DNA of 30,018 nucleotides from Gamarada debralockiae (Eukaryota > Ascomycota > Leotiomycetes > Helotiales > Hyphodiscaceae): positions 1 to 30,018 of the forward strand of contig NXFV01001740.1 in the NCBI GenBank assembly GCA_002803225.1, read 5' to 3'. Shown in pieces: positions 21,406-30,018 of the stretch (its first letter is position 1; the number at the start of each line of letters is the position of its first letter). The notes beneath the pieces were generated by a model, which was not told the DNA's origin, did not search any database, and worked only from the letters and a program-made list of their open reading frames with translations. A program made the translations under genes and the position numbers.

Positions 21406-24007
21406 ATAGTCGGGCGCTAAGGGCCTCTTCTTTAAGACCTCCGGCTTAAAGGTTGTCGCGCGAAAGTGAAAGCGTCGCGTTTTGTAACGCGTTTTTCTAT
21501 TTTTATTAGCAAACACTACCAAAAAAAACCCCCCTATTTATTACGCCATCGGACAATACTACATTGAAATAAGATTACATCCATCATGGTCCGCTGTCGA
21601 TCCACCGCCGAATTAGAGCACCTCCCTAGCCATCCTCTACAGATTCGAATGCACTATGCTCTCCAGTTCTTACGCGATAACCCAAAAGAGACTACAGCAT
21701 GTGTAGTACGCCTACACTTTATTGAGAATAACGGCTTAGTTAGAACTGCGTGAAGAAGGGCTAAGAAGAGGGATATAAAGCATAGGCACCCAAACTATAA
21801 GAAGTATAAGAGGGGAGGTATCGGGTGCGGAAAATAGACTCGATTGGAGAGTAAAAGTAGGGTGCGAAGGGGGCTATATACACGTAGAAAAGGGGCTAAG
21901 CTAGGCCCAAATAGGGAGGCTAAAACAGGCCAATATTTCATCTGACAGGAGGCAAGAACAAGATATTAAGCGACTGGCAACACGAGGCAATTATTAAGTA
22001 TACAACAGACGAGGCTACAAATGGGTGGAAAGGCACTATAACGCAGATAATATTTAATGCGATTGTGTTCCTTTGATACAGAGATCACAAATCCCCTCCT
22101 TCATAGCTCTGGTTCCAGTACAGTACTAGCTAAAAGCTACTCTTGAACTCTAGAAGATCAAGATCAAACCAATTGCAAGTTAGCGTATTAATATACACTT
22201 AGAGGATGATATTTTCAAGTGGTTTAATGAGGTTCGGCCTGCGCTAGAGAGAAGGGATATCTATGGAGGAAGCCAGTTACACAATACAGATGAGACAGGA
22301 GCACGATTGTGCTGTATAGCTGAAGAGGAGGTTATAGTGCCAATCTATATCAAGGAGATGTACACTAGAATACCCTGAAAACCGCAAATCCCTTACTATT
22401 ATCGAGTCTATATTAGCAGATGGAAAAGCCATCCCTCTAGTTGTTTATTGTATCAGGATAGAAGCTGATAGAGAATTGGTTTAGTGCTCATATAACTGGC
22501 CATCTGCATAGAATAGCTGGACCATTTTATCAAACACAACAAATGCGGCCCTGACAAGCCATGGCATATTCTACTTGTTGACAGAGCTATATACTACGAG
22601 GCTCCTCTCTTTGTTCTTAAAGCACTTGCCCATAATATCAAGATTATTAAGTTTCCATCTCATTTGACACACCTTCTTTAGCCTCTTGATGTTGGCTGTT
22701 TTAGACAATAGAAGCACTGGTAACAGGTAGCATCATAAACGCAATTCAATCTTTCTTTCAACCAGAGTATAATGTTCATGCTTTCTTTTGACACCTTCGT
22801 TTTATTCACGAAAAGACTTTTGTTTCAAGCACAATCCAGTATGCTTTTAGGGATACAGGGATGTGGCCAGTTAGTTACAAAGCTGTCAAAGCTAAGATCA
22901 ATGAATATAGAAAGAAGAAGAAGCAGAGGGAAGAGAAGAAGGCACAAAAGAAGCAGTATGAGAGAGATGAAGGGACACCTGAGCCTAATAGCAAGACTAA
23001 TTATGGACTCCCTGAATTACTCCCTCCCTCGTTATACGCCGAATATCAATCGCCAATCAGATCAATGTGCAACAAGGTTACAGACTTACTTTCATCTCTA
23101 TCCACAAGAATATATAATAATGTCATGAGTGCTACTTACACTTACCTTAGACATAAGAGTATCCATGAGTTAGAGATCTTATAAGCTCGAGCAACTACTA
23201 CCAATCACCTCAAGAACAAGGAGCACTCCCACAAATCTCTGAACACTAGTAAATCTTTAACTAGGATAGAGGCTATTGAGCAAATCATTATAAAGCGTTG
23301 TGTAAAGGCAGATCAGGTTTTTAAGAAGGCGAAGTAAGCGATCATATTTTTTGAGAGCAGGAAGAAGGGCGAGCTTAAAGTAAGAGGGGCTCAGGCACAG
23401 AAGGATGAGCGAGCACGTATTGCAAAGCTAAAGAAGCTATGCCCTCAGGGGCTTATTCCAATTGGAGTAGAGATTCCTCCTGAGCTGCTTTTGCTCTTTT
23501 ATACTATTTTAGACCCTGAAAAGCAGCCAACAACCAACGAACCTGAAGCTTTACAAGCTGGCCCTAACCTTGTTCAAGGCCTTGTAGAAGTACAAGCTCT
23601 CAAAGACAAGGCATACTCTTTAAGGCTAGAAGACTTCCTTGATTATACTATTAATCCTATAATTCTAGAGGAGGAGTGTATACGATTAAACTGACCTATC
23701 TTAGTAGTACTAATTAAGAGTGAGGGGAGGAAAGGAGAGGTGAAGGCAGTGGCGCTAAGAGCGTTGTAGAGTCAGTTGTGTTTTATAACTCAATTCTTTA
23801 GAATACAGACTTTGTTAGTATTAGATAATTGTATTTTTATGGAATTCAGATCATAATAGTATATAATTCTTTAGTGTGAAATATAATAAAATTAACGTTC
23901 TTTTATGACCTGCTCTCTGAAACGCGACACCTTCGCTTTCGCGCGACAATCGCTTTCACCGACTTTAGGGAACGGGCCCCTAAAGATGTAAGCCTAGCGT
24001 TGACTAT
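21406..24007 (+). mobile_element. Fot1/pogo-family DNA transposon, decayed, 2602 bp
   Basis: The left end ATAGTCGGGCGCTA and the inverted right end (TAGCGTTGACTAT) are imperfect terminal repeats. A second inverted match, TTGTCGCGCGAAAGTGAAAG (21453 onward) against 23920-23950, extends the terminal repeats to about 80-90 bp. The TA target duplication is at 21404-21405 and 24008-24009. The filled site is confirmed by the empty site in duplication copy 1. It encodes a broken DDE_1-type transposase. The two foldback MITEs share its ends. Confidence 0.88.
21586..23694 (+). pseudogene. Fot1/pogo-type (DDE_1) transposase, decayed
   Basis: The frame opens at ATG 21586 (MVRCRSTAELEHLPSHP) and reads to a TGA after GLVRTA. 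Family landmarks persist across frames. NTDETGARLC (first catalytic Asp at 22289-22291) is followed by NRKSLTIIESILADGKAIP. WHILLVDRAIYYEAP (second Asp at 22580-22582) is followed by HNIKIIKFPSHLTHLL. A TAG at 22679-22681 replaces the usual Gln before PLDVG, which holds the third Asp at 22688-22690. A Lys/Arg-rich region and a long open C-terminal stretch (23491-23694) end the gene. There are many stops and frameshifts, so it is inactive. Confidence 0.85.
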
Positions 24008-24386
24008 TATTTCCTCGCCAAAAATTTGAGTCCTGAAATTTTCTGTTTTTCCCTACGAAAAACACTATAATTTAGAACTATTTTGAATTATAATTCATTC
24101 TACAACATATACAAATTTAAAGTAAATAAAAAAAATAAAATAAAATAAAAAGGAAAAGAAATCTTTATACTTATTAATACTCTACTACCAAATTGTATGT
24201 TTATAGGTTTTGATATAGGTTAAGTTATACTAATTTTTTCTCATGATTTTCTTGATTTTCGAGTTAGAAGTCTTCCCATACAAATTTATAAGGGAAAATA
24301 CCCGACAAACTTCAAGTTCGCAACTCCTTCAAACAAGAAGCTTGTAGAAAAGAAGGTCCCAAGCATTAAGGGCAATCATCTCCTCC

Positions 24387-26293
24387 CTAACGAGTTCCAT
24401 TCCCATTCAGCTCAAGAGGAGAAACCATACTTTCAGCCTCCATGCTGTCATTTCCATTCAAGTCGTGTCCATTGGCTCCATCTGGGATAGGGACAGTGAT
24501 CTCCCCTGGAAGAGGATCACCACACTTATTGCGCCCAGAAGGCTGTAAAGAAGCAGGCGTAGGCTTGATATTGCTCTCAAAGATATCATTCGCAATCCCA
24601 ATACCAAGCGGCACGCCTCCAATAGGGAATAGCTGGCCAGGACGATCCCCACGACCACCCATGGCCTTGTAGGTGATATCCTGGGCATTCTTGTACATGA
24701 CCGTACCATCAGAGTTGAAACTCATTGACTCCAGGACATCACTTTGAGCGAAGGCATCGAAGCCCCAGTGAACGCCAAGGAAGACGCGGCTGATTCCGTT
24801 CTCGAACATACCGGCCCACAAGCTGGGATAATGTCGGAGACCAATATCGGTGCGGACGGTGCCCTGCTGGTCAGTGATGGGCAGCGTGGGATCGTATGGT
24901 TGGCGCAGGTCGCGACTGATGCCGTTGAGCTCGTCAGAGTATGCACTGAATGCGATGTTGTCCGCCTCATCAGGAGCAAAGCTCAGATGGTCTCGCTGCT
25001 TGTAGTACAGACGAAGAGATTGGAAGAACGCGCCGCCGAAAGTGGCGTGGCCCGAGGGGTAGGATGGGAATGGTGGTTTGAAGCTGATGAAATCTGTGTT
25101 GGTCTCGGGAGCGCTAAGGGTGAGCCAGAAAGCATCATGAAGAGGGTTTGTGAGATCTTGGCGAACGCCAGAGAGTGGTCGCCAGAACTCGAAGCAATAC
25201 TTCTCAAGCCAAGCAAAGATACCAGCATCACCCATAGCAACATTTGCGAGGCAGAAAATGCGGGCAAAGTCAGCATTGTTCTTCTCATCCCGGAAGTCCT
25301 TCGCCGGTCTCTTCTCGACAGCAAGCTTGCGCATGATCTGATTGTAGTGGCGAGGAGGAGTTCCGATCAAGTTGGAGCCATCGTAAGCCCAAAAGTATCC
25401 AGTGACCGTCTGATCAGGAGTTCGGAGAGTGGTGTTCAGCGCTGAAGCTCCACCTTGGCGATATACTTCTTGGATGGCGAAGTTGTACTCCTTGAGGTTG
25501 TTGGTGCTGAAGCCGACTGGTGGATCGGCAAGAATGTGTTCAGTTGGGACACCATTGACCTTCCCCTGGACAGCGATACGCTTGCCGAGGAGTCCGTAAA
25601 ATGGGGCAGTGAAAGGACGGGAGGCCTTTTGAGGTCCGTTGGGATTATTGGGGTCGACTGGGACAATGTGCACAGGATTTGTTGGGTCATCATCAAACCT
25701 GTACTGCCCTGGCATGACTCTGTATTGGCCTTCGAAGCATTAGCGAGGCTGCCGATGATGAAGATGGACAGGGAAATTCGAAATGACCTACCTTGATTGA
25801 ACGGGGCAAGACCCTGATCGAGGGCACTGAGGATGGCATTTCCAACCGCCACTCCAAAGCGCCAGCTTCGAGAGAGCGTGTCGAGGACTTTGACCTTATT
25901 GAGATAGCTCTGAATGAGGTTCGCGATCTCATTGGTGGAGGCCGTAGCAATGGATGGATCAGGAGTTGTGTACAACTGACGCAAGACAGTGTTGGCAGCG
26001 CCAGCAACAGCTAGCTCCGCATCATCAGCACCAACCAGAGCAGGAAGAGGTGGAGTAGAGGTAGCTGAGAGATAGGTAGTCGCGACACCCGACTTGTCAG
26101 GATGGATGGAGAAGTAGGTGTCATTGATCGCAAGGTGGAGAATCGCCAGGTAGCGAGAGGCTGATGGAGGACTGTTACCAGGACCGGCAACGGAAGTCAC
26201 GAGTCTGTTGAGGTCCAGAGCCAAGCTGTTCCAGAACAGAATGTAGTTTGTGTTCCATTCTGCTGGCTCATTGACAGGTGGAAGGACAACCAT
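24387..26293 (-). CDS. Vanadium-dependent haloperoxidase, 607 aa
   Basis: Exons are 26293-25792 and 25708-24387. The intron at 25709-25791 (GTAGGT donor, GCCAG acceptor) joins APFNQ to GQYRFDDD. The enzyme oxidises halide with hydrogen peroxide to hypohalous acid, using bound vanadate. All vanadate-site residues are present with the spacing of the Curvularia inaequalis enzyme: K337 and R344 ([13 protein letters not shown]), S386-G387-H388 ([10 protein letters not shown]), R475 and H481 ([12 protein letters not shown]). W334 and F381 match the active-site Trp350 and Phe397 of the chloroperoxidase, favouring chloroperoxidase-like chemistry. Total length is almost the same as the 609-aa family type. 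There is no classical signal peptide, as in that enzyme. The C-terminal tail is rich in Asn and Gly. It is intact and single-copy in the window. Confidence 0.93.
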
Positions 26294-27639
26294 GATGATT
26301 ACTGTGGATTTGATAGAGGCTTGGAGTGAAAAGTGATGAATATGGAGATGAAGTAATGTGAGTTGAAAGATGGAGATGCAGAATCCTTGAGGTGGGTATT
26401 CTTATTCCTTTAAGCACTACATTGGCTGAAACCCTCAGCTCTCTGACCATTCTGACACTGAAAATAATCTCGGATTCAGCGAAAGGACAGATGCAAGGCC
26501 CGGTGGGGTTGGTGAATGTGAGTTCGACAGGAGGATTCTTACCCTCAGCCGAAGGCCTTCCACACCAAGAACATCTCAGCCTCCTTGCCCAACTTCGGTG
26601 GCAAGTATCCACTGACTGCTTTGAATAGACCCACCTCAAGAGGCAACGACGCATACTTCACATGCAGCCGACGCTGAGCCACCTGCAATTGGCCGAACGA
26701 TACAACTTTGGGTGGTCAGATGAGATAAGGCAAAATGTGGCTGCTGAGTCGGAAGAACAGATTGATTTTTGCATTCCAAATGCTAACAGGCATTGAGAAA
26801 TTGGGAGCAGCTGTCTGTAAATGGTAAGATTCCAACGTCAGGCTAGTGACCACTCTGCTTGGAGGGCCAAGAAGTAAGGAAATGATTGGCTTCTGACATA
26901 GAGACTAGAAAACGACTGAACGACAGCCTCGCACTGGTCTTGTTAAACTCATCTATCAGCGAGAATGCGGGAGGCTTAAAATGTTCGAGAATATGCATGC
27001 CATCCACATAGCCTCAGGGTTCCTTTTTTTTTTGGCTACAGAATCTCCGAATGGGACTCTGCAGGGGAAGAGAAGTGGTTGCGGACCACAAGCTATCTTT
27101 GAGAGACGAACAAATCACGGTGATACATAGCTTCAATCAGCTAGACTGACTCCGAGGTATTCCCATATCACTACGAGTAAGCTTATACCGGTGCGGCATC
27201 TTGCTGACAGGAACATGGGTCCTGCAGCTGTGTGGTAAGACGGCTTTGCAGCTCCGCCTTTCGGGGCGCGTGATTGTGTCGTGCATCGGGAAATTCCCTT
27301 CCGCACTACCCCTGATCATTCCATCGTTCTGGCCTAGATCAATATAATAATCCGACTGAGCCTCGTCAGGTTGAACTAATATTGACCTCGTGGTACTACC
27401 ACATCTCGTATAATATGACGGTCAGGACTGATTGCTTGGCGGCACTTCAAATGCTGACAGGTCCTACAACTAAAGAGTAAAGTAACACGAGTGACAAACA
27501 AGTGTGATAGGATTGGTCTGGACCAGCTCGAGCAAACATGGTACGATGAACTCAAAAGATATCACGAGCGAAGAAAGGGAGATCTCAAGTGGGCAGCTCT
27601 GTTCTGATGCAAATCTGTCCCACGAAGCGAAGACTGCAA
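26294..27639. other. Intergenic, upstream of the haloperoxidase
   Basis: The promoter region of the haloperoxidase lies just right of 26293. The rest holds a T-run near 27026-27035 and short open frames without motifs. The left end of the yju2 relic is uncertain and may extend to about 27480. Confidence 0.45.
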
Positions 27640-28473
27640 CCGACGTGGACACCGAGGAGGGTAGGGGCGACGAGTATTTGGTTCTTTTGATCCCCAAAGC
27701 CGCCGAGAAAGCTTTCTTTTCTTAACAGCTCGTTTGAAGTGGGCGCAGGAGCTGGAGGTGGTGGCATCGACAACGCCTCTTCCTTCGTAATTGTCTTAGA
27801 AGGGCCGACCCCTCCATCATCCTCCGTATCCTCGTCGATGATCTCCTCCAGTGCCTCCTGCCGCCTCATGAACGCTCTTCTCGCAGCCTCCTCATCTTCC
27901 TGGCTCTGTCTTCGCTTTTCGTCATCGATGCTTCCCGTGCCACAGTGACCTCCAGGCCATCCTTGCCAACTCGTTCGTTCCTTGCATTCCTCGTCCGGAT
28001 TTCGTCCAAGGCATCTGCAACAGCCATTTCCCGTTTCGCGTCCAAGGTCTTCGTCTCCAACTCCTGCATGGTGTTCTTCTCTTCCTCCTCTTGCTCGAGG
28101 CGATCGAGCCTCTCCTCGTCACTCTCCTGCACGCCGCCACCGTTCATGCGCCATGGCTCTGTGTTTCTCTTCGCACCTCTCTCGCACTCGTAGTCCATAT
28201 TCTTTGGATCCATCTTGAATGTGATGAGCATCGTGTGCAGCGGATGTAGCAGCGGTAGATGGGGATGGAGTAGTATTTCTCGTCGGTGGTTTCTTTGCGC
28301 GCATTGAACTTGCGCCCCTTGTAGATGTCATGCTGTGCATTTCATAGGGAACGGAGCTATCAATCGAACGGTTTGGGCTCTGGGGCCTGCTTGCTTGGGC
28401 GCACGCGACCTGACGATCTTGGAGGGGCCGAAGTCTGGAGGGCAGTATATGGTGAGGACCTTCGTTCAGACAC
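27640..28473 (-). pseudogene. yju2: Yju2/CWC16 splicing factor, decayed copy
   Basis: Yju2 is a spliceosomal protein that helps the first catalytic step (family knowledge). On the minus strand the relic begins SERR-VLTIYCPPDFGPSK at about 28473, but its first codon is GTG where ATG is expected. It continues with [46 protein letters not shown] and [19 protein letters not shown], the highly conserved N-terminal block with its Cys pairs. Frame breaks lie near 28330 (loss of the residues after CTA) and near 28225. Two more follow, near 27870 between the RRLREE and QEALEE segments, and near 27710 before KKAFSAALGIKRTK. It is head to head with the cdc16 relic, 357 bp apart. A functional copy must exist elsewhere if the gene is essential. 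Confidence 0.85.
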
Positions 28474-28830
28474 GGTGAGAGGTGGTCAGAGTGAAAAAGG
28501 TCTTACTTGGTATCCAGAATAAATCGCAGATAGTATCTGGAGTTTTGAATTTTTTTCGTAGAGCGGAAGCTTGCTTGGAAGGGAGGGTTGTCGTTATAAA
28601 ACGATAGAGCTTCGTGATGGCGACTTGTTTCGGCCTTGCCTCGCCCCGCTAAATTTTTCAGGTCGAACGAGGCTGCCAAATATTTACATTGCGACGCGCC
28701 TCGCGATTTCCTCCGGCACAAAACCAACCAGATCTCCCAGAAAGCAAAGATTTGGCTTTTCTGAACACTTCTTCGATGCCTCGGGACTCATGACTTTACG
28801 ATTTCCCTTTCGAATGACCCGAAGTCCAGC
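28474..28830. other. Remnant shared promoter region between yju2 and cdc16 relics
   Basis: The 357-bp divergent gap between the two relics would have been a bidirectional promoter in the parent locus (inference). Some coding-like sequence before 28831 may be an extended N-terminus of the cdc16 relic (SLSNDPKSS in frame with its ATG). Confidence 0.45.
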
Positions 28831-29563
28831 ATGGAGAAGTTCTTGAAGGACTGGCGTCAGGATGCCCTGAAACAAACACCAATACGATTCTGCCATCTTC
28901 ATTGGAGATAAATTGCTGGCTTGACTCGTATGCTGTCTCTTTCCACTGTTATGAACAAACACTGACTCCTCAGAAAACGATAAGGATGCACTCTGGCTTG
29001 CCCAAGTCCACTTCTCTACCGGAAACTACACACGAGCGCAAAGCTTCCTCTCCAACGATCTCATTGCCCGCAACGCCTCTTGCTGATACCTCTCTGGACA
29101 CTGTTACATCAAGCAAGGAAGATTCGACGAAGCCCTCAATGTCCTCGGAGAAAGTATCCTACACACTAGCACCATGAGCAACAGCCGGCGCAAACTACAA
29201 TACACAAGTGGGCACAGCAGAGCAGGGTCCCACCATGCAAAAGGGCGCGCAGAACGAAACGAAAGAAGTGAAGCTGCATAAGAAGAAGCTCTAATATCCG
29301 ATTCGAGGCTGCAATGTGTTTCTTGCGGGGCCTTTGCTACGCCAAGCAGAATGCTTTCGATCGAGCAAAGGAATGTTACAAAGATGCTGTACGGATAGAT
29401 GTCCAGTATTTTGAGGCGTTCGACCAGCATGAAGAACTGTTTGATGTCACCAGACGAAGCGTGGGAGTTACTTGAATCTCTGGACTTCGATTCGATATCC
29501 GTTCCAGACGATACATCCTCGTCACAAGAAGCTGCAGAGTTCACCAAGGCTTTCGCCGACTAA
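28831..29563 (+). pseudogene. cdc16: Cdc16/Cut9 (APC6) fragment, decayed
   Basis: Cdc16 is a TPR subunit of the anaphase-promoting complex (family knowledge). The relic begins MEKFLKDWRQDALK at 28831. A frame change leads into QYDSAIFIGDKLLA, then a preserved intron-like segment (GTATGC donor near 28930, CTCAG acceptor near 28974). It continues DKDALWLAQVHFSTGNYTRA, ARNASC, an in-frame TGA at 29084-29086, and HCYIKQGRFDEALNVLGE. It stops at 29279-29281, then reopens as RFEAAMCFLRGLCYAKQNAF and ECYKDAVRIDVQYFEAFDQ. Another frame change near 29430 leads to SPDEAWELLESLDFDS and QEAAEFTKAF, ending at TAA 29561-29563. Only about the N-terminal third is present, and homology ends abruptly at a small palindrome. 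Confidence 0.86.
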
Positions 29564-29580
29564 AAGCCAGAGGCTTTTAG
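29560..29580. repeat. Short perfect palindrome at the edge of the cdc16 relic
   Basis: Arms CTAAAAGCC and GGCTTTTAG flank a 3-nt loop. It lies exactly where Cdc16 similarity ends, so it may mark a breakpoint or an inserted element end. Confidence 0.7.
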
Positions 29581-29911
29581 GAGCAGGCACACGCACTGAC
29601 AATTATGGCTATAGAGTAACAAACCTTATACCCACTTATATAATCAGAGACTTCCTGCCTAGTAGGGTTGGCGTATTTTACGGTTTTAAAACGTAGAAAG
29701 AACATAACGTCTACGTTTCATTATTGTCGATTAGATTGTCGTTGATTCGAGACTTCGTTCCAAGAATCCATTTGGGTATAAGAAGTGACAGCAACATTCC
29801 TTGCTCTTGAAGTATATTTTAATACGAACCTCCTACTCTTCAATAAGTAAAAACCCCAGCGCTCTCGATCATCTCCCTGGAGATGACCCAGGGCTATCCT
29901 ATGACGGGTTC
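29564..29911. other. Non-coding spacer before the right LTR-like repeat
   Basis: AT-rich and without a recognisable gene. A GGAGATGA/TCATCTCC-type inverted repeat lies near 29868-29887. Confidence 0.4.
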
Positions 29912-30018
29912 TGTTGGTAGGAATTGCCTAATCGGGTATAGCCTGTCTTTCCCCTCTTGTAGTACAAGAGTGCTAGCCTACGGCTCGCACGAAGCCTTCG
30001 TACTTTTGTGATGGCTGG
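29912..30018 (+). repeat. LTR-like dispersed repeat, right copy (cut by window edge)
   Basis: Starts TGTTGGTAGGAATTGCC and matches 314-420 and beyond over its full visible length, in the same orientation. It is truncated by the window end, so length and 3' terminus are unknown. The TGTTGG start fits a copia-type LTR. Confidence 0.55.

Larger units (their letters stand above)
20703..24187 (+). repeat. Tandem duplication, copy 2, with transposon insert
   Basis: The same unit as 19776-20702, but enlarged by a 2.6-kb element at 21406-24007. Removing that element and one TA restores the GGTGTATTTCCTCGCC sequence seen in copy 1 near 20510-20525. The end at about 24187 (CTCTACTA) matches the end of copy 1, after which the sequences part. 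Many differences from copy 1 are C to T or G to A in this copy. Confidence 0.92.

Noticed and set aside
24744..25445. Plus-strand open frame of 233 codons
   Set aside because: It is antisense to the haloperoxidase, whose active-site motifs and length settle which strand is coding.
26268..26654. Minus-strand open frame of 128 codons at the haloperoxidase 5' end
   Set aside because: Overlaps the promoter and start of the haloperoxidase with no recognisable motif.

Overview
The window looks like nuclear DNA of a filamentous ascomycete (Pezizomycotina, possibly a leotiomycete or relative). The basis is short GT-AG introns of 45-160 nt, a fungal HET-domain relic, a fungal-type vanadium haloperoxidase, a kinetochore Nnf1 gene with fungal sequence character, and Fot1/pogo-type transposons. 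No tRNA, rRNA or CRISPR array was seen. All assignments are by eye from protein motifs; no database search was possible.

Layout. Positions 1-8130 are degraded, accessory-like DNA. They hold an LTR-like repeat, a HET-domain pseudogene on the minus strand broken by frameshifts and by a 195-bp MITE, a frameshifted CCHC zinc-knuckle gene relic, and a fragment of a 2EXR-type gene. Positions 8131-10833 are ordinary conserved sequence: a PH-domain protein (+) convergent with nnf1 (-). Positions 10834-15439 hold only weak, decayed coding traces, including a possible small secreted Cys-rich protein relic. Positions 15440-18086 encode a cytochrome b561-type membrane protein with a very long disordered tail. 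An 8-bp satellite follows at 18713-18782.

Positions 19776-24187 are the most unusual part. A unit of about 0.93 kb is tandemly duplicated. Each copy carries a two-exon microprotein gene on the minus strand (74 and 71 aa, LRGG motif plus a C-terminal CPC-rich tail), both with open frames and matching splice sites. Each copy also carries a small palindromic foldback element at the same place. The second copy additionally contains a 2.6-kb decayed Fot1/pogo element, whose empty target site is preserved in the first copy.

Positions 24387-26293 encode a complete vanadium-dependent haloperoxidase (607 aa) with every vanadate-binding residue present. Positions 27640-29563 are a decayed copy of two normally essential genes arranged head to head: the splicing factor yju2 (-) and the anaphase-promoting-complex subunit cdc16/cut9 (+). 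A second LTR-like repeat lies at the right edge, in the same orientation as the left one.

Five genes outside the duplication or within it look functional besides the fragment: the PH-domain gene, nnf1, the b561 gene, the haloperoxidase and the two microprotein copies. The remainder is mostly pseudogenes and transposon remains.
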